The translations under genes and the position numbers were made by a program. A DNA stretch of 64,000 nucleotides from assembly GCA_028873845.1 (NCBI GenBank), contig JAPPNO010000042.1, forward strand, positions 1-64,000, written 5' to 3'. Below the pieces are notes generated by a model. That model searched no databases, had not been told where the DNA came from, and saw nothing but the letters and a program-made list of their open reading frames with translations. This DNA is from Gemmatimonadota bacterium. GTDB lineage: Bacteria > Gemmatimonadota > Gemmatimonadetes > Longimicrobiales > Gaopeijiaceae. This document shows, piece by piece, positions 49,516-59,342 of this stretch. How positions within the stretch are numbered: the first letter of the stretch is position 1; the number at the start of each line of letters is the position of its first letter.

Positions 49516-50013
49516 ATGAAACGGATCCTCACCGCCCTCGGTATCGCAGCCCCAGCCACGATGGCGCTCGTCGCTTTGATCGGAGCCACCAGTCCTCGGG
49601 GGGGCGACGCCGCAGCAATGATCTCGGCACTTCTCGACTACGATACCGGGGATTGTACGATGAAATGTATGCCTGAGGCATGCGACGATGGCCACGCACT
49701 CTGGAAGGGCAGCCAAAACGAAGACAACTACGGTACAGGGACTCACAAGTGCTATGAGCGCGCCAGATGTGGTAAGTATGTCCACCCCCGTTGCTCACCC
49801 GGCGGGTCTGGCCTCAGTGACCTTGAGACCGTGCTCGAATTAGTCTCGGAGATGCCCGTGCGGGAAGTCATAGCGATGCACGAGACGGAACCCAACCTCT
49901 TCTTTCACTCCACACGGCAAGCTGTTCAGGTGCTGGGTTGCGGAGGCCTTGTCGTGGCCATGATAGAGCTGACAGCCAGCCAAAAGGCTGACTTGGAGGC
50001 CATTGCCGAGTGA
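49516..50013 (+). CDS. secreted Cys-rich small protein, unknown function
   Basis: 165 aa; MKRILTALGIAAPATMALVALIGA signal; CTMKCMPEACDDGH...HKCYERARCGKYVHPRC; own promoter. Confidence 0.6.
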   Translation: MKRILTALGIAAPATMALVALIGATSPRGGDAAAMISALLDYDTGDCTMKCMPEACDDGHALWKGSQNEDNYGTGTHKCYERARCGKYVHPRCSPGGSGLSDLETVLELVSEMPVREVIAMHETEPNLFFHSTRQAVQVLGCGGLVVAMIELTASQKADLEAIAE

Positions 50014-51154
50014 CCGAATCGTCGTCGGATCCACTCAGGTCGGATGCTCGTAGACGACAGGCCTTCGCTTTGTTTGGATTGGTGAGTCTCGGTCTGGTGA
50101 GCGTGGCTTGCAGTGCTTCCGCAGTTTCGGGGCAAAAGGTCGCACGCTGGGAGGACTTCTGGTTCTGTGACGGTTGTGAGTTGGATTTGGCCGAGATCGT
50201 CCGGCTGGGGGACCCGGACGGCGAAGGAATCGTCGAGAGCGATCTGGAGCAGGTGACCTGGAGTCAGGATCTCGGGTATCTTTTGTTTCATCTCGCAGGA
50301 TCGACTGTGAAGCTGTTTGACCATAGCGGACAGTTCTCATGGTCCATCAGTCGCTCAGGTGGGGGCCGGGTGAGTTCTCTGAGTCAATCTTCAGTGTACT
50401 AGCGATCAATGGCCGGATTGTCGTAAACGATTTTCACAAGAGGGCGTTCGCAGTCTTCAGTGCTGCGGGAGAGTATGTGGATCTGCGTCCTTATGGCTTC
50501 GCGCCAGGACCGTTCGTGCATATTGGGGGGGGGCAGGTTGTGATCTTCTCAATGGACCGGCAGCGGGATCTGGCAGGCTACCCCCTTCACCTTGTGGACA
50601 TTGAGTCTGGAGTGGCTTCCCTGCATTTTGGTTCTGAGGATCCGAACAATTGGTCGGCGGCCGAGTTTGGGGGCGACGTGCTTACCGGGAGTGTCGTGGG
50701 TTCGCCCGGTACCGTTTGGTGGGGAAGGCGATCGGAACCGACTATTGAGGAGTGGTCGGTCAACAACGAGTTGTTGAGGAGAATCGAGGGCGAACTCCCG
50801 TGGTTTCCCAAACCGAGCGAAACGGAAGGCCGTAGTGGGAAGCCGGCTCCCAGGCTTAGGGGCCTTGCCTTGGATTCGCAGGATCACCTCTGGATGCTTA
50901 CTCATGTGGCTGACCGCAATTGGCGAGAGGTAAAGCGCATTGAGGGTGGAGTCCTGCCTTCAGACTTGTACGATTTCTCGGATGCGCGCCTTGATGTCTT
51001 CGACCTCCGAGAGCAACGTCACGTCGGTCGATACATTTGGGATTCAGTTTCGGTCAGACTGTTGGAGTACGAAGGTAAGCCGGCGGTTAGCGTTGTCGAG
51101 GAGACCGAAGCTATGGTCCCTCAAGTTGTTGTCTATCAGGTCGGTTGGGAATGA
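50010..51154 (+). pseudogene. 6-bladed beta-propeller-like secreted protein, frameshifted at a G-run (ORFs 50010..50402 and 50339..51154)
   Basis: First ORF ends ...LFDHSGQFSWSISRSGGG; second supplies GPGEFSESIFSVLAINGRIVVNDFHKRAFAVFSAAGEYVDLRPYG. The GPGEF motif is regenerated by one extra G in ggtgggggccgggtgag. Confidence 0.65.
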
Positions 51155-51303
51155 CTTGGGATGGTGTCAGCCTCGGCGCGTCAGACCTTCGATGCCCTGC
51201 TCCCGTCAGGCGGATCAAGCACGCCAACCCGCTGGCGCTCGGCCACAGCGTCGCATAGCTCCACGGACCTACGGACCCTCCCGCCGTTCATGGTCCGCCA
51301 GGG

Positions 51304-52638
51304 TCAGCTGTTTCCGTCCTCGGCCTCGGGCTCGGCGCTCCCATCGTCCGTTTCCGTCTCAGCCCCCTCCGCCGGCGCCGCAGGCGTCATCCCCACCGGC
51401 CCGGACGCTTCATAGTCCCGCATCAGCTTCTCCATCCACAGCTCGTCCAGCGCCGCGATGAACTCGCCCCCGCGCTTGCCCACGTACCGAATCACACCCT
51501 CCTCGTCGAGGATGTAGATCTCCGGCCATCCCGTCACGTTCCAGCGGGTCGCGATCGGCCCCTCTGCGGCCACCACGTCGGCGTCCGGCTGGCTGTGGCC
51601 GTCCCACCAGGTGCGGTACGGCAGCCGCTCGTCGATCTTGGCCTGCTGGATGGTCTCGAGCTTGGCGTCGCTGTTGATGCCCAGCAGCACGATCGGGCGG
51701 TCCTGGTAGTTCTCCAGCACGAAGCGGTGATAGGGGTATTCGCCCCGGCACGGCCCGCACCACTGCCCCGAGAAGATCAGGGCCACGATGTTGCCCCGGT
51801 ACTCCTCGAGCTCGAACGCGACGCCGTCGGTGTCCGTTCCGACGATGTTGGGCGCGACGTTGCCCGGAACGAGGTTCCGCACGACGAAGATCTTGTCGTC
51901 GATCATCTCGGCGGCTTCGGGGTGCTTCTCCTTGAGACCTTCGTAGTAGCCCGCGACTCGCTCGACCTGCTCCGGCGACAGGCGTCCCTGCTGCAGGCGG
52001 CCGTTGAAGCGCCAGAAGTGGAGACGGGCTTCTTCCTCGAAGCTCGCCAGCGTCTCGGGGATGGTCAGGGCGGCGTCCAGCCGGGCCATCATTTCGTCGA
52101 GCATGGCGTCCTCGAAGGGGCCGCCGTCCGGGTTGAATTCGTCCCCCATCCCGAAGAGCATCAGCGAACCGGACAGGGAAGGGGGCGGACGGTCATTGGG
52201 CTCCGAGTAGCTGTCGACAAGCGTTGCCCTGCCGTTGATGATGCCCGCGTGATCGGGGTGCGCCTCGGCGAGATCGGTGAGGTACGCCTTGACCCGCTCC
52301 TTCTGTTCGTCGCTGATCTCGGAGGGCGAGAGGCGGCGGATGAAGTTCATGAGGTGGACTTCGGCCTCGCGTTTGAAATCGGCCAGGGTCGCGTCGGCGG
52401 TCATGGCCTCGTCGACCGCGGTCATCAGCGCTTCGAACTTCTCGTCGTCGAGCGTTCCCCCCTCGGTCGCGTAGTCGGCGATCGGTGGGAACCAATCCTC
52501 CTGGGCCGCGATCGGCAGCTGCCATTCGGATTCGGCGGGGGCCGCGGCACGGGCACCGGGAAGGATGAACTCGGACGCGACCACGCCGAGGATGAACGAC
52601 GCGACCGCGACCATCAGGACTGCCTGGGGCTTCTTCAT
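51304..52638 (-). CDS. TlpA-like thioredoxin family protein, paralog 4
   Basis: 444 aa; MKKPQAVLMVAVASFILGVVASEF; FSGQWCGPCRGEYPYHRFVLENYQDRPIVLLGINSD. Confidence 0.88.
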   Translation of the reverse strand: MKKPQAVLMVAVASFILGVVASEFILPGARAAAPAESEWQLPIAAQEDWFPPIADYATEGGTLDDEKFEALMTAVDEAMTADATLADFKREAEVHLMNFIRRLSPSEISDEQKERVKAYLTDLAEAHPDHAGIINGRATLVDSYSEPNDRPPPSLSGSLMLFGMGDEFNPDGGPFEDAMLDEMMARLDAALTIPETLASFEEEARLHFWRFNGRLQQGRLSPEQVERVAGYYEGLKEKHPEAAEMIDDKIFVVRNLVPGNVAPNIVGTDTDGVAFELEEYRGNIVALIFSGQWCGPCRGEYPYHRFVLENYQDRPIVLLGINSDAKLETIQQAKIDERLPYRTWWDGHSQPDADVVAAEGPIATRWNVTGWPEIYILDEEGVIRYVGKRGGEFIAALDELWMEKLMRDYEASGPVGMTPAAPAEGAETETDDGSAEPEAEDGNS

Positions 52639-52843
52639 GGGGGACCTTTCTTCCCTGTGGGCGACCTGTCTTCAGGTGCCCGGACTGCTTCCGGGTCGGG
52701 AGCGAGCCCAGCCCGGCTTACATTTTCGATTCCTCTGATCTTGCACCCGTTCGCTAACGGCGGCAACGACTTCGGCCTTGGCGGACGTCCCTTCTCGGCG
52801 CGGTCGGCGGCCTGTAGGCCCGCAAGCGGAGAGCCACGAACCC

Positions 52844-54187
52844 CTACAGCGCCCCCTTCAGGAACTCCAGGAACTCCTCGCGATCCCGCGTCAGCCCCAG
52901 AAACGTCGCGATCGTCTCACCCTCGCCGTCCAGCACCGCGTAGAGCGGCAGCGCGATGGTGCCGAACTTCTCCTTCTGGTAGTCCATCTGATCTTCGTAG
53001 ACCTCGCCCTCCCCGTCGGTGAAGAGTCGGGCCAGGACGAAACGCTCAAGCTGCTCCGCGACTTCGGGGATGGTGAACATGTTCGACTCCATCCAGCGGC
53101 AGTTCGTGCAGGTGTAGCCGGTGAAGTCGATGAAGACGCGGTTGCCGCTCTCGCGGGCTGCGGCGAGGGCCCCGTCGAGATCGTTCTGATACCAGTGGAA
53201 GCCGTCGTGTTCCTCGCCCCGTTCGGCCATGGCGAGCGCGCCTGCCGGGGTGTCCTCGAAGCGCGGGGGCAGGAAGGACTCGATCTCGCCGAGCGGACGT
53301 CCGTCGAGGCCGAGGGTGAGCCAGATGCCCAAGGCGACAAAGCCGCCCGCGAAGCCGAGGCGGACGGGCTTGGGCCGGGCCGCCGGTCCGCTCCCGGCGA
53401 CCGCCGCCACGGCGGACCGCGCGCTCAGCAGGATGTAGGCCGCGATCACGACGCACAGCACCGCCCACGACACGAGCACCACCTGGCGGGTGAAGATCCC
53501 CCACCCCAGCACCAGGTCCGCGTTCGAGACGAACTTGAGCGCGGCGCCCAGCTCCACGAGTCCCAGCACCACCTTGACCGACTTGAGCCAGCCCCCGGAG
53601 CTCGGCATGCGCTTCAGCATGCGCGGCGCGAGGGCCAGGAAGAAGAAGGGGACGGCAAAGGTTGTCGAGAAGACGAGCAGCCCAACCACCGGCTGCTGCC
53701 ACTGACCCTGCGACGCCAGCACGAGCAGCGTGCCCACGAACGGGGCCGTACAGGTGAAGGTGGTGACCGCGAAAGTCCCCCCCATCAGCACCGCGCCCAC
53801 GCCCCCCCCGCCGGAGCCCCGCTCACGGCTGACCCGGTCGAGGCGGGTGAGCAACCCGGACGGGATCCGGATCTCGTACAGGCCGAAGAAGTTCAGCGCG
53901 AAGGCCACGAACATGGCCGCGATCGCCATGTTGGTCCACGGACTGGCCGCGAAGCGGGCCATCCCCGCGGCACCGACCAGAATCGAGGTCGCGAGCCCCA
54001 CGGCCGTGAATGTCCCGATAATCCCCCCGCCGAAGAGCAGCGCGTTCTTGACCGCGGCCTGGCGGCTCTCACCCCCGTGCTTCGCGAAGTACGAGGCCGT
54101 GATGGGGATCATGGGGAAGACGCACGGCGTGATGAGCGCGAAGGCCCCGGCCGAGATGGCCAGCCAGAAGAAGGCGCCGTCGATCAT
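52844..54187 (-). CDS. DsbD/CcdA-type transmembrane thiol-disulfide reductase with C-terminal thioredoxin domain
   Basis: 447 aa; ITPCVFPMIPITASYFAKHGG, FTCTAPFVGTLLVLAS TM cysteines; C-terminal FTGYTCTNCRWMESNMF. Confidence 0.92.
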   Translation of the reverse strand: MIDGAFFWLAISAGAFALITPCVFPMIPITASYFAKHGGESRQAAVKNALLFGGGIIGTFTAVGLATSILVGAAGMARFAASPWTNMAIAAMFVAFALNFFGLYEIRIPSGLLTRLDRVSRERGSGGGGVGAVLMGGTFAVTTFTCTAPFVGTLLVLASQGQWQQPVVGLLVFSTTFAVPFFFLALAPRMLKRMPSSGGWLKSVKVVLGLVELGAALKFVSNADLVLGWGIFTRQVVLVSWAVLCVVIAAYILLSARSAVAAVAGSGPAARPKPVRLGFAGGFVALGIWLTLGLDGRPLGEIESFLPPRFEDTPAGALAMAERGEEHDGFHWYQNDLDGALAAARESGNRVFIDFTGYTCTNCRWMESNMFTIPEVAEQLERFVLARLFTDGEGEVYEDQMDYQKEKFGTIALPLYAVLDGEGETIATFLGLTRDREEFLEFLKGAL

Positions 54188-54193
54188 GTGGTT

Positions 54194-54703
54194 CTAGCCC
54201 TTCTTTTTCGGGATGATCTTGACCGGCACCGCGATCTTCTCCGTCTGCGCGGGGAGGCAGACGCGGTTGGTGCACGCCTGGTAGCGGGCGCGAACCTCCA
54301 TCTCGGTGACGTCGGAGCCGGCCTCGACCGACACCTGCACCGGCACCGTGTACGAGACCTTGCCCTCGTGCATCTCCACCTGCATCTGGAAGTTCTGGTC
54401 GAACTTCACCTTGGGCTTCGTGCCCTCGACCTTGCCGGCCACGGTGAAGGGCTGGTCCGAACTCAGCGAGATCTTGCTGGGCACGGGGCCGCCCTCGCCC
54501 TGCGTGATCGAGTAGATGTACCAGCCCGCGTCGATCGTCGCCTTGACGGATACGGTGATTTTCGCACCCGGCGTGAGGCTCTCCTCTTCGATCTCCGCCG
54601 TCCAGTGGACCGGATCCTGGGCCTGGGCGCTGCCCGTCACGAGCGCCGCCGAAACCGCCAGCGCCGGGAACAGCGTCACCAGCGATTTGCTTTTCGATAT
54701 CAT
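54194..54703 (-). CDS. DsbD-alpha (N-terminal DsbD periplasmic domain)-like protein
   Basis: 169 aa; signal; DPVHWTAEIEEESLTPGAKITVSVKATIDAGWYIYS, YQACTNRVCLPAQTEKI. Confidence 0.85.
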   Translation of the reverse strand: MISKSKSLVTLFPALAVSAALVTGSAQAQDPVHWTAEIEEESLTPGAKITVSVKATIDAGWYIYSITQGEGGPVPSKISLSSDQPFTVAGKVEGTKPKVKFDQNFQMQVEMHEGKVSYTVPVQVSVEAGSDVTEMEVRARYQACTNRVCLPAQTEKIAVPVKIIPKKKG

Positions 54704-54770
54704 TTCGCGTCTCCTGAATGGTTTCCCATATGGCCCGTATGGCTCAATATGGGTCGTATGGGTCAGTGAG

Positions 54771-56171
54771 TCATTCGATCCCGAACTTCTTCAGCTCCTC
54801 GCGGAAGATCGGGATCGAGACCCCGTACTTCGAGAAGGCGCTCGCGATCCTGCCCTCCGGATCGATGATGTAGTGCTTGCCGTCGTAGGCGTTGTAGTTC
54901 TCGTAGACTTCGGGCATCGACAGGTAGCCGTAGCCGTTCTCGTCGAGGACGCCGCTCGGGTCGCTCACGATGGGATGCGTGATCCCGTTGTATTCGACGA
55001 GGCGCCGCACGGTCTCCATTTCGTCGTAGGTCACCGTGAGGACCGTCAGTCCCTTGTCGTTCAGCTCGCGGTGGAGCTGCTCGACGTGGGGCATCTCCAC
55101 CCGGCAGCCCGCGCACGAATACCCCCAGAAAACCATCAGCACGGCCTTGTTCTCGGCTGCCAGTTCGGAGAGGGTGACCGTGCCGCCGAGCGACGATTCC
55201 AGGGTGAAGTCGGGGGCCGGGGTCCCGATGGGCAGGTCGGCGTACTTGCCGCTCGAGAGCCCGTGGTCGGGATCGACCGTCCGGCACTCGGCGCCCTCCG
55301 GCGCGTTGAAGGCGAAGTCGGCCGGGTCGGCCTTACCGCCCTCGCGGATTTCGGTGACGAGGTGTTCGGTGTTTGCCGTCGTCCACACGCTGCCGCCCTC
55401 GCCCTCTGTGGTGGTCACGATCCTGCGCGTGAACCCGTCCTCGCCGACGTAGAGACGGCTCTTGTAGAGCGGATCGTCGTCGGGGTAGTTGTAGGCGATC
55501 TTGTAGTGCCAGTCGATCACGTCCACCGGAACCCCGCCGACCTCGTCCTTCCCGACGTAGTCCACCGAGCGCAGCCCCGGGTCCTGCAGGCGCCACTTCG
55601 TGGACCAGTGCCCGGGCACCGCCGAGCGGATCAGCCACGGCCCGAAGTCGAAGAAGCTCCAGTGGATGGTGTTGAAGCTGTCGACCTCGCGCATCCTTTC
55701 CGGGGGCCCCATCTCGGCGGTGGTGCAGTACGGGGCGGGCGCACCCTCGGTGCTCCTGATGCTCCACTTCGTCGTGCCGTCGGAGGCCAGGACGTGGGTG
55801 CTCTTCGACTCCCTGCGCATGAGGGTGGGGTCGTCCGGACCGGTCGGCCCTTCGTACGCGTAGCGGCTCTCGGCGGTGATGTGGAATAGGTTGGGGCGCG
55901 CCAGGCGGAGCACGGTCGCTTCGGCCTGCTCGGAGGACCCCGAGGACCCGTTCATCTCGTAGACCGCGTGGAGGGACTTGCTGTTGGCGAAGGCTTCGTC
56001 GCTGGCTTCGAGGACGGCGACTGCCCTGGAATCGATGCGGGGATCGCCGGGTTCGCCGGTGCCGGTGATGGTGGCGGTCCCGCCGTAGCGGAGGCCCAGA
56101 ACGACGGCCAGAGCGCCCAAAGCCACGATGAGGAACGCACTTCGGGTGGTTCTGCGCGCCAGGTCGGACAT
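54771..56171 (-). CDS. redoxin/TlpA-like protein with N-terminal lipoprotein-carrier-like (DUF2092-type) domain
   Basis: IGTPAPDFTLESSLGGTVTLSELAAENKAVLMVFWGYSCAGCRVEMPHVEQLHREL; upstream beta-rich segment SLHAVYEMNGSSGSSEQAEATVLRLARPNLFHITAE. Confidence 0.85.
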   Translation of the reverse strand: MSDLARRTTRSAFLIVALGALAVVLGLRYGGTATITGTGEPGDPRIDSRAVAVLEASDEAFANSKSLHAVYEMNGSSGSSEQAEATVLRLARPNLFHITAESRYAYEGPTGPDDPTLMRRESKSTHVLASDGTTKWSIRSTEGAPAPYCTTAEMGPPERMREVDSFNTIHWSFFDFGPWLIRSAVPGHWSTKWRLQDPGLRSVDYVGKDEVGGVPVDVIDWHYKIAYNYPDDDPLYKSRLYVGEDGFTRRIVTTTEGEGGSVWTTANTEHLVTEIREGGKADPADFAFNAPEGAECRTVDPDHGLSSGKYADLPIGTPAPDFTLESSLGGTVTLSELAAENKAVLMVFWGYSCAGCRVEMPHVEQLHRELNDKGLTVLTVTYDEMETVRRLVEYNGITHPIVSDPSGVLDENGYGYLSMPEVYENYNAYDGKHYIIDPEGRIASAFSKYGVSIPIFREELKKFGIE

Positions 56172-56253
56172 CGGTGTGCTCCTGTGTGGGCTCCGGGGCA
56201 TTCCACCTACAGATTAGCCGATGGGGCGGATGTGGGGCAAGTTGAGAGCACTC

Positions 56254-56491
56254 ATGGGCAATCTGACGATACGCAACGTGGACGACGCCGTAATCGACCG
56301 GCTCAAGGCACAGGCACGGGCGAACGAACGCTCCCTTGAGGGCGAGGTGCGTTACCTGCTTACTCGGGCGGTGTCCGATCACCTCCGTCTCGCGGAGTTC
56401 CGAGCGGAGGCCAAGACCCTGTCGGCTACCGTGTGGCAGCACGAAGCAGAGGGAAAGCACCCTTCTCATTCGCGAGGATCGGGATCGGTGA
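56254..56491 (+). pseudogene. FitA-like RHH antitoxin, frameshifted near its C-terminus
   Basis: MGNLTIRNVDDAVIDRLKAQARANERSLEGEVRYLLTRAV; a second frame carries ESTLLIREDRDR* (expected FitA tail), ending at TGA 56489-56491. Confidence 0.7.
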
Positions 56492-56606
56492 TTGCGGCCG
56501 TCAACACCGGCGGGACACCCCGGCGAGCAGGGGACGGCGAGAGCCCCCGTTGTCCGCCACCATTGCCCTGAAATGGCCGACAAACCGTGCCGATGCGCCC
56601 CCGAGA

Positions 56607-59120
56607 CTACCCCGATCCCGGCTCCAGAATCGCGTCGATCCTGGCCACGACGTCCTCAAGGTGCGCCCCCGTCACCCGGTCGGCCACGCCCCGATTCACC
56701 CGCCTCGACACCCCGTCCCTCAGCGAGCGCAACTGCTCCCGCACCAGCGGCCGAATGTCCGACGTGCTCACATCCTGCGTAACCGGCCCGAACGGGAAAG
56801 TCGGCGGCTCCTCCGTCATCAGCGACTCCATGCGTTCCAGGTAGGCCCGCTGCAGGGCCCGCCGGTACGGACCGATCTCCGAAACCCGCGCCAGATCCTG
56901 CCACACCGCCGCCCGCACGTCGTCCAGAAACTCGGCGAGCGGATACGCGTCCCCAGGCTGTGTGATCTCAAGCTCCGCCAGCGCCGACATCCGCGACGTG
57001 GAAAGCAACTGGTTCAGCACCGAAGCCTGCAACCGCGAGATGTTCGCCACGCTCGCCCCGTTCGGACCGATCTTCTCCAGAATCGCGGGGTCGTTCAGCC
57101 ATGTCGGCGCCGTGAAGGCCTCGCGCGCCAGCCATTCCATCGCCCGCTTCTGTTCAGCCCGCGGCAACCCGTCAAACACCGCCCCATCCTGGTCCGCAGT
57201 CTTCAGATCCACATGCACACCCCCCACCAGCGTCACGATGTGCCGCACGTACCGCGTCCACTGCGTGACCGCCTCGCCGTAGATCTCGGCCAGGTCGCTG
57301 TAGTCCTCACCCGGCTTCGTGGTCCACGCCACCAGGTTGGGCACGATGCGGCGCAGGTTGTCCATGCCGTAGGTGTTGGCGCGCACCAGGTCGTCGCCCA
57401 TGTCCTCTGTTTGCGCGCGCGGGTCGGTCACCCCGAGCCCGCCCGGCAGGAACTTGTACATGCGGTCGTGCGCGCGGTCCACGATCCACCGGTTGAGGGT
57501 GGGGATCTCGTCCTCGGGCGTTTCGGCGCCGGGGATCACCCGGTACCCCCAGTTCACCGAATGGTGGTCGTAGACCCCGATCCGACGCAGGAAGTCCTTC
57601 GGCTCGAGCCCGTCCTCCGGCTGCGCGATGTAGTTCTGGCGCGCGTAGTCCATGATCGTCGGCGCCACGCCCATCCTGCTCGCGAAGCTCTGCGAGCGTA
57701 GCGAATCGACGGGGTACGACGAACTGGCCACCATGTTGTGCGGCAGCCCGATCGCGTGGCCGACCTCGTGGGTGATGACCTGCTCCATCGCCTCTTCCAT
57801 CAGCTCGTCGGTGAGCGGGAGCTGGCGTGCGTCGGGGTTGGCGGCGCCGGTCTGCACCATCATCCAGTTGCGGTAGGAGCGCATGTGGTTGTGGAACCAG
57901 ACGATGTCGGACTCGATGATCTCACCGGTGCGCGGATCGGACGTGCTCGGCCCGACCGCATTTCGCACCTCGCTGGCCGACCAGCGCGCCACCGAGTAGC
58001 GCACGTCCTCGGGGTCCCAGTCCGGGTCCTCGTCCTTCGAAGGGGCCTCGCGCGCGATGATCGCGTTGCTGAACCCGGCCGTCTCGAAGGCGGCCTGCCA
58101 GTTCTCGATCCCGCGCCTGACCGCATCCACGTAGCGCTCCGGGGTCGCCGGGTCGACGTAGTAGATGATCGGGTTGACGGGGTCGACCACTTCGCCGCGC
58201 GCGTACGCCTCCGGGTCGGAGGGCTCCATGCGCCAGCGGCGAATGAAGGTCTCGGTGGCGGCCTTCTGCTCGTTAAGCCCGTAGTTGATGCGGCTGACGG
58301 TGAAGTAGCCGACGCGGGGGTCGGAGTAGCGGGGACGCATGGGTTCGGCCGGCAGAAGCACGAGCGACTGGTTCATCTCCAGCGACACTGTGTTGGTCAG
58401 CGCGTCGTTGGGAGGCGATCCCGCGTCCCAGGTCAGCGTGTGCCGCACGTTTATGTTGAGCGGGTAGCTGCGCATGCGGCTGATGAAGCTCCGGTCGGCG
58501 TCGAGGCGGCGCACCTGGTAGTCGCGACGCTGGAAGGAGCTGAGGCCCGAGATGGAGGGCGTGTCGCCGCCGAAGAAGTCGGTGACGTCGATGACCGAGC
58601 TGGCCGAGTCGGGGCCGCGCGCCTGGATTTCCCAGGACTCGAGGATGGGCGCGAAGTAGTTCGCCTCGACGGAGGCCGCGATGGCGAGGGTGTCGTCGGC
58701 GACGGCGGTGCCGTAGTGCTTGCGGAGCATGATGCGGTCGCCGCGCCGTTCGAAGCGGAGCATCTGGCGGTTGACGGCTGATCCGGCGGGGGTGAAGCCG
58801 CCCATGCCGTCCATCTTGCCGGCGATGCGGGAGATGAGGAGTAGGTCGCGGCCGAGGAGCGAGTCGGGGATCTCGAAGAGGTAGTCCTCGTCCTTCCTGT
58901 GGACGGTGAAGAGGCCCTCGTCGGACTCGGCGTCCTTGATGACGTCTTCGTAGGTGGTTTGCCGGGACTCTTCCTGGCCGGGGGAGCCGGGACGGTCCGG
59001 TGCGTCCTCGCCGGGGGAAGGGGTGGGGGTGGCCGGTGCGGCGTCGGTGGTGGCGCGTCCGCCGCATGCCGCGGCCAGAGCGATGGAGAGGATGGCGGTC
59101 CAGGTGCGCAGGTGGTTCAT
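56607..59120 (-). CDS. zinc-dependent metalloprotease, DUF5117/DUF5118 family, secreted lipoprotein
   Basis: MNHLRTWTAILSIALAAACGGRA signal; ITHEVGHAIGLPHNMVASSSYPVDSLRSQSFASRMGVAPTIMDYARQNYIAQPEDG (HExxHxxGxxH). Confidence 0.92.
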   Translation of the reverse strand: MNHLRTWTAILSIALAAACGGRATTDAAPATPTPSPGEDAPDRPGSPGQEESRQTTYEDVIKDAESDEGLFTVHRKDEDYLFEIPDSLLGRDLLLISRIAGKMDGMGGFTPAGSAVNRQMLRFERRGDRIMLRKHYGTAVADDTLAIAASVEANYFAPILESWEIQARGPDSASSVIDVTDFFGGDTPSISGLSSFQRRDYQVRRLDADRSFISRMRSYPLNINVRHTLTWDAGSPPNDALTNTVSLEMNQSLVLLPAEPMRPRYSDPRVGYFTVSRINYGLNEQKAATETFIRRWRMEPSDPEAYARGEVVDPVNPIIYYVDPATPERYVDAVRRGIENWQAAFETAGFSNAIIAREAPSKDEDPDWDPEDVRYSVARWSASEVRNAVGPSTSDPRTGEIIESDIVWFHNHMRSYRNWMMVQTGAANPDARQLPLTDELMEEAMEQVITHEVGHAIGLPHNMVASSSYPVDSLRSQSFASRMGVAPTIMDYARQNYIAQPEDGLEPKDFLRRIGVYDHHSVNWGYRVIPGAETPEDEIPTLNRWIVDRAHDRMYKFLPGGLGVTDPRAQTEDMGDDLVRANTYGMDNLRRIVPNLVAWTTKPGEDYSDLAEIYGEAVTQWTRYVRHIVTLVGGVHVDLKTADQDGAVFDGLPRAEQKRAMEWLAREAFTAPTWLNDPAILEKIGPNGASVANISRLQASVLNQLLSTSRMSALAELEITQPGDAYPLAEFLDDVRAAVWQDLARVSEIGPYRRALQRAYLERMESLMTEEPPTFPFGPVTQDVSTSDIRPLVREQLRSLRDGVSRRVNRGVADRVTGAHLEDVVARIDAILEPGSG

Positions 59121-59342
59121 CGTTGGTTCTCGGGGCTCCTCGTGGGCTTCGGGTTGGGGAGGTTCAACATGCCGCGGATCCGCGTTCGGTGAAACCTCGT
59201 CGGGGGATGGGGGCAACCTTTCGACGTGGGTTGGGGGTGCGATAGGTTGCCGTGGCGAGGCTCGCGGGAAGTCTGCTGCATTCGTCTGGCGATGCTTCCG
59301 GGCTTGAACGCTGGACTCGGAGGATCACGATGTCAAGTCGAA

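Noticed and set aside
52778-54769. 663-aa plus-strand ORF
   Set aside because: Antisense to DsbD and DsbD-alpha; His/Arg-rich frame shadow.
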